From Henckelia pumila (lineage: Eukaryota; Streptophyta; Magnoliopsida; Lamiales; Gesneriaceae), in NCBI RefSeq assembly GCF_033568475.1, contig NC_133123.1:434001-498000 (forward strand): DNA of 64,000 bases. Direction: 5' to 3'. The stretch's first letter is position 1. Each line of letters begins with the position of its first letter. The notes beneath the pieces were generated by a model that ran no database searches, was not told where the DNA came from, and saw only the letters and a list, made by a program, of their open reading frames with translations. Shown here in pieces: positions 25,617-35,302 of the stretch. A program made the position numbers and the translations under genes.

Positions 25617-26500
25617 GTGCCTCAGCTCATCACCTTAGTCACGCTCCTTGAGCCCCTGACTTGGGTTCAACTCATCACCTTAGTCACGCTTCTTAAGCCC
25701 CTGACTTGGGTTCAGCTCATCACCTTAGTCACGCTCCTTGAGCCCCTGACTTTGGTTCAGCTCATCACCTTAGTCACGCCTCTTAGGCCCCTGACTTGGG
25801 TTCAGCTCATCACCTTAGTCACGCTTCTTAAGCCCCTGGCTTGGGTTCAGCTCATCACCTTAGTCACGCTCCTTGAGCCCCTGACTTTGGTTCAGCTCAT
25901 CACCTTAGTCACGCCTCTTAAGCCCCTGACTTGGGTTCAGCTCATCACCTTAGTCACGCTCCTTGAGCCCCTGACTTGGGTTCAGCTCATCACCTTAGTC
26001 ACGCCTCTTAGGCCCCTGACTTGGGTTCAGCTCATCACCTTAGTCACGCTTCTTAAGCCCCTGGCTTTGGTTCAGCTCATCACCTTAGTCACGCTTCTTA
26101 AGCCCCTGACTTGGGTTCAGCTCATCACCTTAGTCACGCTCCTTGAGCCCCTGACTTTGGTTCAACTCATCACCTTAGTCATGCCTCTTAGGCCCCTGAC
26201 TTGGGTTCAGCTCATCACCTTAGTCACGCTCCTTGAGCCCCTGACTTGGGTTCAGCTCATCACCTTAGTCACGCCTCTTAGGCCCCTGACTTGGGTTCTG
26301 CTCATCACCTTAGTCACGCTTCTTAAGCCCCTGGCTTTGGTTCAGCTCATCACCTTAGTCACGCTTCTTAAGCCCCTGACTTGGGTTCAGCTCATCACCT
26401 TAGTCACGCTCCTTGAGCCCCTAACTTTGGTTCAGCTCATCACCTTAGTCACACTTCTTAAGCCCATGACTTTGGTTCAGCCCTTTGCCTTAGTCTAGTC
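25617..26500 (+). repeat. Tandem array 1 in the Tat element, 45-bp unit
   Basis: About 19-20 copies of a 45-bp unit built around CAGCTCATCACCTTAGTCAC. Variants TCCTTGAG, TCTTAAG and CTCTTAGG alternate, which suggests higher-order duplication of several units at a time. Because 45 is a multiple of three, the array has no stop in one frame and reads as a repeated 15-residue Leu-Thr-rich peptide. I judge that a by-product rather than a protein. Confidence 0.95.
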
Positions 26501-26751
26501 ACCTCGACCCTGATTTTCGGGCGCAGTTCAGTTGCGGGTCACTTCATAGTGGTCTCATGTAGATGAGCTGGCGGTTCAGGAATATTGGCTGGGGAGCTCG
26601 GGAGTCCAATTAGGCAATCTGAGAACACATTTTAGGTCAGCTCGGAAGTTTGGTTCCAGAGGCTCAGCTCGGCTTCGGCAGCTCAGCTCGGCTCCTGCAG
26701 CTCAGCTCAGATTTCGGGTGTTAGTTTATTTTTTAAAAAAAAAAAAAAAAA

Positions 26752-27160
26752 ACAAGTACTTTGCTCCCCTTAAGGAGCTCAGCTCTGTTCAACGCCTCCG
26801 GGTGTTAGCTTATTTTAAGACAAGTACTTTGCTCCCCTTAAGGAGCTCAGCTCTGTTCAACGCCTCCGGGTGTTAGCTTATTTTAAGACAAGTACTTTGC
26901 TCCCCTTAAGGAGCTCAGCTCTGTTCAACGCCTCCGGGTGTTAGCTTATTTTAAGACAAGTACTTTGCTCCCCTTAAGGAGATCAGCTCTGTTCAACGCC
27001 TCCGGGTGTTAGCTTATTTTAAGACAAGTATTTTGCTCCCCTTAAGGAGCTCAGCTCTGTTCAACGCCTCCGGGTGTTAGTTTATTTTAAGACAAGTACT
27101 TTGCTCCCCTTAAGGAGCTCAGCTCTGTTCAGCGCCTCCGAATGTTAGTTTATTTGTAAA
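26752..27160 (+). repeat. Tandem array 2 in the Tat element, 68-bp unit
   Basis: About six copies of a 68-bp unit beginning AAGTACTTTGCTCCCC and containing AAGGAGCTCAGCTCTG and CGCCTCCGGGTGTTAG. The first copies are nearly identical. It is preceded by a poly(A) run at about 26,733-26,752. Confidence 0.93.
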
Positions 27161-27164
27161 TCCG

Positions 27165-27730
27165 TACTGTGCTCTCTCCGGGGAGCTCAGCTCAGCTCAC
27201 CTTCGGGAGTTAGTTAATTTTTAAGCATCTATTTTGCCTCCCTTCAGGAGCTCAGCTCAGCTCACCTGCGGGAGTTAGTTAATTTTTAAGCATCTATTTT
27301 GCCTCCCTTCAGGAGCGCAGCTCGGCTCACCTTCGGGAGTTAGTTAATTTTTAAGTATCTATTTTGCCTCCCTTCAGGAGCTCAGATCAGCTCACCTTCG
27401 GGAGTTAGTTAATTTTTAAGTATCTATTTTGCCTCCCTTCAGGAGCTCAGATCAGCTCAGCTCACCTTCAGGAGTTAGTTAATTTTTAAGTATCTATTTT
27501 GCCTCCCTTCAGGAGCTCAGCTCAGCTCAGCTCACCTTCAGGAGTTGGTTAATTTTTAAGTATTTATCTTGCCTCCCTTTCAGGAGCTCGGCCACCTTAG
27601 GGAATTCGGCTCGGCCACCTAGAGGTAAGCTCAGCTCAATGCCTTTTGGGTGTTCGTTTATTTTTAAGTGTTAATTTTGCATCCCTCCAGGGAGCTCGGC
27701 TCAGCTCATTTTAAGGTGTTAGTAATCGCA
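27165..27730 (+). repeat. Tandem array 3 in the Tat element, 65-70-bp unit
   Basis: About seven copies of a 65-70-bp unit with GCCTCCCTTCAGGAGCTCAG and GGGAGTTAGTTAATTTTTAA. The length varies through extra CTCAG pentamers. It shares the GAGCTCAGCTC core with array 2, so both may derive from one ancestral repeat. Confidence 0.9.
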
Positions 27731-27823
27731 ACTCAAATTGTGATAACCTAAAAGAATAATAATAGAACTGAGTTTGCATAATCTGACAAAAATTTAAATG
27801 TTTACATCTCCAAAAACCCTAAA

Positions 27824-29873
27824 TTAACTCTCATTCTCTCCCTCGCCCTCATCCTCACCCTGTTCATCTGCGCCCCCATCCTCTTTTGCTGCCTCTGCTG
27901 AGGTAAGGGAGAGGGCAAACCCGTCTAGGTCCAGGAAGTCCACAGGGGTCCCTTCAGGAGGATAGCCTGCCGCCCTGAACTGCTGAGTGCAGCCGTCGAA
28001 CCCTTTGGCCAGATAACCATAGGCTTGAGCAGCCACCTTGTCCATATACTCATCAGACTTCAAGAATGCCTCCTTGAAGCCTTCAGCTCCCTTGGAAAGC
28101 TCAGCTCGGGAATCTTATAGTTCTTGAAGGGCCTGAGCAAGTTGATCATGGGACCCCTTGAGTTCGCCCCGAAGATTCTCCTTCTGCACCTCGGAAACCC
28201 GGAGGTCATTTTGATGCTTCAGCCGCTCAGTTTGGAAGCCCATCCTCATTTCCTCCATCTGGGCTCGGAGATTGGCTACCTCCTTCTCATAACCAAGCTT
28301 CGCCTCCTCCGCTAACTGGCTAAGCTCAGCAAAATGAGCTTCATAACCTCGAGCATCCTTAGAAAGTTGCTTTCGAGTCATGGAAGCTCGGAGGGACATC
28401 TCGGAGTTCAGGACAGCAGCCTAGGAAAGGAAAAGAACAATTAAAAGAGAATGCAAAAGAAGAACATAAAGTACTGAACAAAGGATGGTTACCTCAGCTG
28501 AGGCAGTGTTAGAACGTTGCATCAGCTCAGCCCATCCAAGGCTTTTCACATAATCGGCATCAGCCTGGGAAATCATATCCCGGAGGACTGACCCAGCCGT
28601 GGGAGTAGGCCCGACCCCCACAATGCGCAGGGCATTGTGGTACATTTCGAAGAAATTGGTCCTGCACCGGACCACGGGAGTCTGAGGCTTCTCCGCCCTG
28701 AACTGACGAAGGGGTGCCACCTCCGGAATAGAAGACTTCCCGGAGTCCAGCTCCACTACCTCCGGGTGAGGGCTTGACGGTGCCCGCCTTTTGGAGCCTT
28801 TGGACGGGGTGGCAGAAGGATCTGGCTTGTTGGTGGCCCGTGGTGAAGGGGCTTTAGATTTGGCTGAGCTCCCTGCAGCTCGGCTCCCTGATGGGGCAGT
28901 TGTTTTCTTATTCTCTAACATTCTCCTCATTGTTGAGTCCATAACCCTTTTTTCTGCACGAGACATAAGGAAGGTCAGGACAAGAAATGAGATAGCATAA
29001 TATTAGTAAAGCGGAGCACGGGCGGGGGAAGGGCCGTACCTAAGTTTCCTCGAACGAAAACATCTGCCGAGCTGAGCCCATGGTGGCAGAGCAGGTCCTC
29101 TGCCAAAAGGGCAGAGACATCAAAGCACCTTCCCCCTATAGCCCTTTGGGCTCCAGTAAACAATTCCCCTTGACAAAAGCCCGGGGTGGGAACAGGTAGG
29201 AGGGGGAGAACATCCCTCCAGGCAGAACATATGTCCCAATCGTCGGAGGGACATACAAAAAAGAAGGCATTTTTCCAATTTTTATTGGAGCTGGGAGAAC
29301 CCTTAAAAAATTTACAGTTGGGTCGGCAGGAAAAATAAAAGGGGCCCTCCTCAGAACGTTTGGGCAGCAGGAAGGTACAAATGGTAAAACAGTTAACTTC
29401 AAAGCCTAGAGTCCTAAAAAAAACTACAAAACTACAAAGAGTTCGGAAGGAGTTGGGGGTGAACTGTCCTAGGTGAAGCTCATAATATCGGCTGAGCTGT
29501 TGGAAAGTAAGGGGAGGGGAAATCTAAGACCTGCCTCCAGCTGATCTAAATAAAAAGTATAAAATCCTGGAGGAGGGTGGTTAGCTCGGTCTGTGGGGTC
29601 AGGAATGACAAACTTGTAATTTTTAGGGGCGTGGGATAGAGCTCTTATCTTCTCCTCATCCGAAGCATCCAGCTCGGAGGGGTATTGCTCATACCACGGC
29701 ACCACAGGGGCTTCAGGGTCGTAGCCCAGGTCATCATCCTGAGCAGGGGATGATGCGAAAGCAGGATCCTGGCCTGTAGGCTCTCCTGCAGTAAGAGCGA
29801 GGGAATCAAATCGATCCACCTCAGCAAATACTTCGTCTGAGCTTCCAGAATAAGCTCGGGAAGAAGTAGCCAT
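27824..29873 (-). CDS. Antisense gene region of the Tat element
   Basis: A coding region opposite to gag-pol, between the arrays and the 3' LTR. Several segments with plausible GT-AG introns are seen: about 29469-29873, 28975-29402, 28421-28966, 28115-28399 and 27824-28063. The first part resembles the plant 'putative gypsy-type transposon' domain (PF04195-like), with PPPGFYTFYLDQLEAGLRFP. The middle is Ser/Pro/Lys-rich. Next comes a predicted coiled coil (EKEVANLRAQMEEMRMGF), and the end is acidic. Such antisense ORFs are known in Tat elements; the function is not established. The copy may be partly broken. Confidence 0.75.
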
Positions 29874-30260
29874 GAGGAGTGTTTACTTACTTAGGGAGCT
29901 CAGAAACTTTGAGAAGGGAAGAAAAGCAAAGGAGCTCGGAAACTTTGAGAAGGGAAGAAAAGCAAAGGAGCTCGGAAAAAGAAAGGAATTCAAGAGAGAA
30001 TTCACAAAAACAAGAGACGAAGAAAGTAAAAATGAATTTTTTACAGTGAGGCCTATTTATAGAAGTTCGGATCAATCCAGGTCGTTGATCTTGGGACAGG
30101 TGGACGGCTCAGATCGAGTAGAATTCAAAAAAAAAAAAATTACCGTTACATAGTACTGGCCGGAATGACAGCTGGGCTCGGTGAGGCACCTTAGCTCGGT
30201 ATTCACTTAGGGTCATCTCAACATAAAAACGAATTTCGAGTCTTTTACCTCAATTCGACT

Positions 30261-30277
30261 TTTAGGGGAGGGACTTG
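30261..30277 (+). other. Polypurine tract of the Tat element
   Basis: TTTAGGGGAGGGACTTG lies directly before the 3' LTR, as expected of a plus-strand primer. Confidence 0.8.
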
Positions 30278-31020
30278 TGATACCCCGATGAGGAAATCAC
30301 CTCAGCTCAAAGACGACCCTAAGATAAAGATCAATTCTTAGATAGACAGGATGGTCCAGGAGGTCGGCTCGGGAGATCCGTCAAGCTCCTCCACCACCAT
30401 CACCCAGCTCGGGAGCTCAGTCAAGCTCCTCCACAACATCATCCAGTTCGGCTCGGGAGCTCAGCTCGGGAGCTCGGGACCTCCTTCAAACTCCTCCACC
30501 ATCATCTCCATCTTAGGTTGGGAGCTCTGGAATTCATCTCAGCCCCGATGTCAGTAGGGAGTTAGCTCGGTAGAGGGGTTGGACAACCTTGATGAGCTAG
30601 CTAAGATGTTAGGATCAGTGCTCGGGTTGAGTTCAGGGGTTCAGCAATAGATCACTCATCCCTTTTCCATATGACCTCAGACAAGATTCGGGCGAGATCT
30701 CAGCCTAAATATTCGGGATTGTGATCCCGGGATTCGCGGATTCTTGATAAGGAAGGTAGGAGTTAAATCCGGAGCTCTCTCCTATAAATACCAGGTTCAT
30801 TTTCATTATTTGCATCCTAATTCTTCACTCGTGGGCACACACCACTCTCTATATTTTCGCTATCCTAACATCTGACTTGAGCGTCGGAGGGGATACGCCG
30901 GAACACCTTCCGGCCCCCCTTAACATTCTTGTTAGTGGTTTCAGGTCAGCAGCAGTTCATCTCTTATTTGGAGGAGTTTCTTCAGCTCGTCCAAGGAGAT
31001 CACTTTATTGAGGTATATCA
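30278..31020 (+). repeat. 3' LTR of the Tat element
   Basis: 743 bp and a near-copy of 19631-20376. It carries the same TATAAATA box (30783-30790), which points rightward toward the relic exon and the tRNA gene. It is followed by ATATT, the second copy of the target duplication. Confidence 0.95.
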
Positions 31021-31033
31021 ATATTGATCTGCA

Positions 31034-31095
31034 AACATGACAATAAGCATTATGGTTGTCCCGATAGCAATACCAGCAAGTTCTCGGATCTACAA
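31034..31095 (-). pseudogene. Isolated exon relic resembling exon 4 of a NIP aquaporin
   Basis: After an acceptor TTTGTAG, the minus strand reads IRELAGIAIGTTIMLIVMFA over about 61 bases. This matches the short fourth exon typical of plant NIP aquaporins (GELAGIAIGATVLLNVLFAG type) in length and sequence. The expected donor after FAG is not intact (GCAGATCA). I see no other NIP exons near it, and the Tat element inserted within about 13 bases of its end. It is most likely a gene relic. The family call is from memory. Confidence 0.5.
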
Positions 31096-31168
31096 ACGCA
31101 TAGAATTTATCAAACAGTCGTACAAATATTTCCATTTCACATGAAAAAATTAAAGAAAGCTTCATACA

Positions 31169-31391
31169 TAGGGGTGGGTTTTCGGTATACCGTATAAAAA
31201 ATATTAGCATGAAAAAAATTCATACCGGTACCGATATCAAAATTATGAAATGTTGTTATGGAAAAAATCTATATTGGTACCATATAAATACCAAAAAAAA
31301 ATTCAATATACCAAAAAAATGTCTATATTTCAAAAAAAGTTTGGTACGATATGCCAAAAAGTCGGTATTTTAGCTCGTTATCCCAGCCCTA
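31169..31391. mobile_element. Probable hAT-type MITE
   Basis: About 223 bp beginning TAGGGGTGGG and ending CCCAGCCCTA, an imperfect terminal inverted repeat of a kind common in non-autonomous hAT elements. The inside has repeated GGTATACCG, ACCGGTACCG and GGTACC words. I could not find a clean 8-bp target duplication, so the call is tentative. Confidence 0.5.
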
Positions 31392-31719
31392 TCTATAATC
31401 ATACATATAAAGACAAAGCCTTTTTTAAAGATTATAATACAAACATATACACTTGACTACACAAAAATTCAAAGAAATGAGTGATCATTCCACTGATTAT
31501 AATGCACCCTGACCCTGGTAATAAAAATATTTGAACATTTTGAAATATATCATTTTGTGCATGTTTATATGGATCAGTAAAGATCGTAAGCAACTATCGA
31601 ATTCACAAATGGAGCATCGTGAGCTGAATAATTAGTTGGGATACTGAGGTAAATTTTCAGTTGTCGGAGGGTTAAAAAGAAAAGGAGACTATTTATATAA
31701 ATAAAAATTCAATGAATGT

Positions 31720-31793
31720 TGGCCCATGCAGGTCTCGAACCTGCGACCTTCGCGTTATTAGCACGACGCTCTAACCAACTGAGCTAATGGGCC
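31720..31793 (-). tRNA. tRNA-Ile (anticodon AAU)
   Basis: The reverse complement folds as a 74-nt tRNA. The acceptor GGCCCAT pairs with ATGGGCC and the discriminator is A. The D arm is AGCTCAGTTGGTTAGAGC, the anticodon loop CTAATAA gives AAU (read as IAU), and the T arm is GCAGGTTCGAGACCTGC with the B box. There is no intron. A T5 run lies about 10-15 bases past the 3' end and is the likely Pol III terminator. It is a normal nuclear tRNA. Confidence 0.97.
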
Positions 31794-32446
31794 TTTGTTC
31801 ATTCCTGTGAAAGTTATTTAATTATTCAAAAATTAAATGGTAATCCTTCGATAGCTGAAAGAGAGAGGATTCTATAACACATGATCCAAGCCATCACGGC
31901 AGGAGTGGATTGGATCGGCGTCAACATCTTCGGAAGATTTGTTTTTCGAGTCGATCAGTTTTCAGGGGTCGATTGAGCTTGGCATCGAGTCTTTGATTTT
32001 CTGGTGGTTTGTATTCAATTGTTCTTCTGTGGAAGATTGACTTCGCTGTTTGATGGTATCCAATGGAATGGCATGAGCTATTAGAGTCGGATTTCCTCGT
32101 ATCGAGTTTGATTAGCTTGTTCGTTCGATCGTAGTCCTATCAGTTGCCAATTTTTTTTTGTACTTTTAACTTGATTCTTTTACAGGTGAAGCCCGAATTT
32201 GTTTGCATGAGCGCTCTTTGATTTGTTCTGACTTTTGATCCACTCTCGGTCATCGGTTATGGTAGGTTCAGTTTTACCGTGCAAATATAGATTGTTCTGT
32301 GTTGAAGCACCAAGCAAAATTGGTTCAAAAACTTTCTGATTTCATTCTGCTTCTTGTTATCTGAATCTCCTGTTTTTAGGTTCGATTTTCTTTCTTTTTG
32401 TTTTTCCTTTATGCATAGAACTCACCGCTTTTTTATCAAGGAAGTA
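31794..32446 (+). promoter_or_regulatory. Promoter and 5' leader region of the FYVE-SYLF gene
   Basis: About 650 bases between the tRNA gene and the FYVE-SYLF start codon. T-rich stretches with candidate acceptors (TTTTACAG at about 32,186 and GTTTTTAG at about 32,380) suggest at least one intron in the 5' leader. The tRNA promoter lies only a few hundred bases upstream on the opposite strand. Confidence 0.5.
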
Positions 32447-35302
32447 ATGGATACCCATGAGAAATTTGATCATCAAGAATCCTCAGACTCCCTGGTAGTT
32501 GGACAATCCATTTCTAACTTTCCAATACCGAGCAAAAGCCCACCGAGTGATGCAAAAATTCGCCTTCAGAGCGAGCATGGCAAAGGGGAAAAGTATTGTG
32601 TCGATTTGTCTGAGAATGTAACCCAGGAAAACGTTATGGAGGAGGATTTAACTTACCAAATCACGTCTAAAGCTGAAGAGATTGGTTCTTGTTCCTCATT
32701 GGAAAATTTAGGGCATTCAACTAATGAAAGTAGTGCTTTTCACTGCCACTACCCACTCACTCATTCCGAGACTGATATAGACGGCCTACGTCCCCCTGAG
32801 GAGTGGAATGCCAAGCACCTAAATCGGCAGATACCTGTGATCAAGGAATGTGATTCTCCCTCAACTGAAAAGATTGACAAAAATAATGTGATTCATGATC
32901 CTCGAATTTCAATTAAAAGCCTTCCTAGAACACTACTTCAAAATGAAGAAACTAGTAGCTCCCAGAAGGAAATCTTGTGTGTAAGGGAGAGTCCAGAAGA
33001 GAAGTACTTTTATTATGAAAAGCCTCTTCATGAAGAAACTGGGATGTGGATACCTGTTTCCGTTCCTCCAATGTCAGAAAGTGAGCATGAAGAATGGACG
33101 AAAGGTGTTTGTTCAAATGGTGGATTTATGCCTGAAGGAGAATTGGGTTGGGATCAGACCATTGGGGCAGAAAAAGAACTGACCATGTGGGATGTGGTAG
33201 TTGAGATGCTACTTGTGGCACGCGGGAAAGTGACTGCTCTAGCTTCAGGGGATGCTACCCTAATTTCATGTATATCGGCCCACGTGATTGGGCAAGCTTG
33301 GAAAGAGATGGCTCAAACTCTCACAGAAGCTAATTTCAGTAATACTCAAGAAATTCTTGAATCTGAACCACCAAAATGGTTGCCAGATAGTGTAGCTTCT
33401 TCCTGTATGCTTTGTAGTGTGCGATTTCACCCAATCATGTGTACTAGGCATCACTGTCGGTTTTGTGGAGGAATCTTTTGCAGTGAGTGTACGAAAGGAA
33501 GGAGCTTATTACCTGAGAAGTTTCGCACCAGGGATCCCCAACGAGTGTGTGATGTATGTTGTGTGCGCCTAGAATATGTGCAGCCATACTTGATGGATCT
33601 TGTTAGTCGTGCTGCACAGCTGCCAACACATGATCTGACGGACTTAAGCACTTTAAGATCCTGGGTAAATTTTCCATGGGGACAGTCAATGGAGCATGAA
33701 ATTTACAAGGCCACGAACACCATTCGCAGTTACAGTAAGGTGCTTGTTTGAGTCATATCTTTCTTTAAGTCATGCTGTGATTAATTTCGCTTTAATTTGA
33801 GTGGAAAAATATCTAAAAGGCATGTATTATCACCACAGACAAAACTAAATTCAGCAATTTGAAACATGGAATTTTAGGTGATAATGGAGCATGTGAGTAT
33901 TTCACATGTAATTTTCCTCTTTATCGTCAAATCTTTTGGCCAAGAATATTCCTCCTAGCTCATAAATCAGACGAGGTATTTTGGCAAGTTGAAAACATTG
34001 ATCTCCGTGAATATCCTAAAATAAGAAACGGAGCACTTGCTTATGCAGTTGGGAACTTTGGTTTTGTACGTTATGAATCTTCAAGCTGTGTGTCTAGTAA
34101 TTTGACCGAGGGGAAGAAGGACTTCTCTTTCCAAAACATTCTCTCTAGTTAATGTTATTGTGCTCATTGTATTGATACCCTGAATATATTCTGTACTGTG
34201 TAATTTTGCCAGGTTGGTTCCTTGGGACCAGAGAAGAAAATTCCAGGATCCATATTGCAAGATGCTTTAGGTTTTGCAATAATTACAGTTGTGAAAGTTG
34301 GAATGATGGTTACATATAATATTGGAACGGGTCTGGTGATTGCTCGTCGGGAGGATGGCTTATGGTCACCACCATCTGCCATTTCTTCATTTGGTGTAGG
34401 ATGGGGAGCTCAGGTGAAGTGGCGCTGTTTAGCTTTTACGGTCTTTTTATGTTTTTCCTTTTGTTTTATGGTAATTGCTGCAATAGTTTTTAACAATTTA
34501 TGGATGGGAAATTATATGATCATTTTCTTACCAGTTCATAAACGGCTGTGTCAGTTTGTTCTTTGGAAGATTAGCAATTGCTTATAAATACCAGATGATT
34601 TAAGTTTGTGTGGTTTTACTTTATCATATTAAGTTTTAATGACGATAATGAAAGCTCTTAGAAATTCATAAGTTTTGTAACATATCGGTTGGGTTGTGAT
34701 ATCCTTTATTGATATTCCTTTGCAGGCTGGTGGAGAGTTGACGGACTTCATCATTGTACTGAGGACAAATGATGCTGTAAAAACCTTTTGTAGTGATACA
34801 CATCTTTCAATTGGAGCTGGTCTGAGTGCAGCAGTAGGGATTATTGGGCGCACTGCAGAAGCTGATATAAGAGCTGGTCCTAGTGGACTTGCTGCTTGTT
34901 ATACATATAGCTGTAGTAAAGGTTTTATTCTATCCACCTTATTTGTACGTCTCTAAAGTGTGCTGTATGGGATATGGATTTAAGCTCTCTCTTACTAAAT
35001 GGATTGTTTCCTGTTTGCAAATTTGCTCTGTAGGTGCTTTTATCGGTTGTTCTTTGGAAGGGAGTGTTGTCACAACTCGTGCACGAGAAAATTCAAGGTT
35101 TTACGGTAACCAGTTTATAAATGCTTCGGAAATTCTTTGTGGTTCATTACCCCGACCACCTGCTGCCGCCACACTTTATCGTGCCTTAGATGAGATGTAT
35201 ACGCAGATTGGAAGGTGAGTTACATTATTAAGTAAATATATATTGCTAACCCAGTATCAAGGGATTTGGGTGTATTCTTCTCTGTGCAGAATTAGTTTGT
35301 GA
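32447..35302 (+). CDS. CFS1: FYVE-SYLF endosomal protein (CFS1-like)
   Basis: A plant FYVE plus SYLF protein. Family members bind PI3P and actin on endosomes and act in endosome-autophagosome traffic; loss of CFS1 gives cell-death lesions. Exons: 32447-33739, 34213-34413, 34726-34921, 35034-35214 and a short last one at 35290-35302, giving 627 residues ending QIGRISL. ATG 32447 (MDTHEK) is chosen; an in-frame ATG at 32411 is possible. Residues 1-300 are acidic and low-complexity. The FYVE finger (about 308-372) has WLPD, RHHCRFCG and RVCDVC. The SYLF domain (about 430-620) has VVKVGMMVTYNIGTG and AGGELTDFIIVLR. If the last 75-base intron is kept, TGA at 35216-35218 ends the protein three residues earlier. 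It is close to Arabidopsis At3g43230 and At1g29800. Confidence 0.93.

Larger units (their letters stand above)
19631..31020 (+). mobile_element. Ty3/gypsy LTR retrotransposon, Tat lineage (Retand-like), with antisense gene
   Basis: An 11.4-kb LTR element bounded by TG...CA LTRs and a perfect 5-bp duplication ATATT (19626-19630 and 31021-31025). The order is 5' LTR, primer site, gag, protease, RT, RNase H, a second archaeal-type RNase H, integrase, three tandem-repeat arrays, an antisense gene region, polypurine tract and 3' LTR. The extra RNase H and the antisense ORF are marks of the plant Tat group. The LTRs differ by roughly 8 substitutions and two small indels by eye, about 1%. At a commonly used plant rate this suggests an insertion well under one million years ago. 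It is structurally complete, but gag-pol is broken in a small number of places, so this copy is not autonomous as read. Confidence 0.95.

Noticed and set aside
25617-26498. A 293-codon open frame on the + strand encoding repeated QLITLVTLLEPLTWV peptides.
   Set aside because: It is the 45-bp tandem array; the unit is a multiple of three, so stops are absent by structure. It has no start context or domain.
25617-27730. Regularly spaced repeats that could be mistaken for a CRISPR array.
   Set aside because: The units are directly tandem without unique spacers, lie inside a plant LTR element, and there are no cas genes.
29872-30153. A + strand frame with a tandem ELGNFEKGRKAK peptide.
   Set aside because: It lies opposite the start of the Tat antisense gene, in its leader, and results from a short tandem duplication.
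33859-34152. A 97-codon open frame between CFS1-like exons.
   Set aside because: It lies in a normal GT-AG intron (33740-34212), and the SYLF domain is continuous without it.
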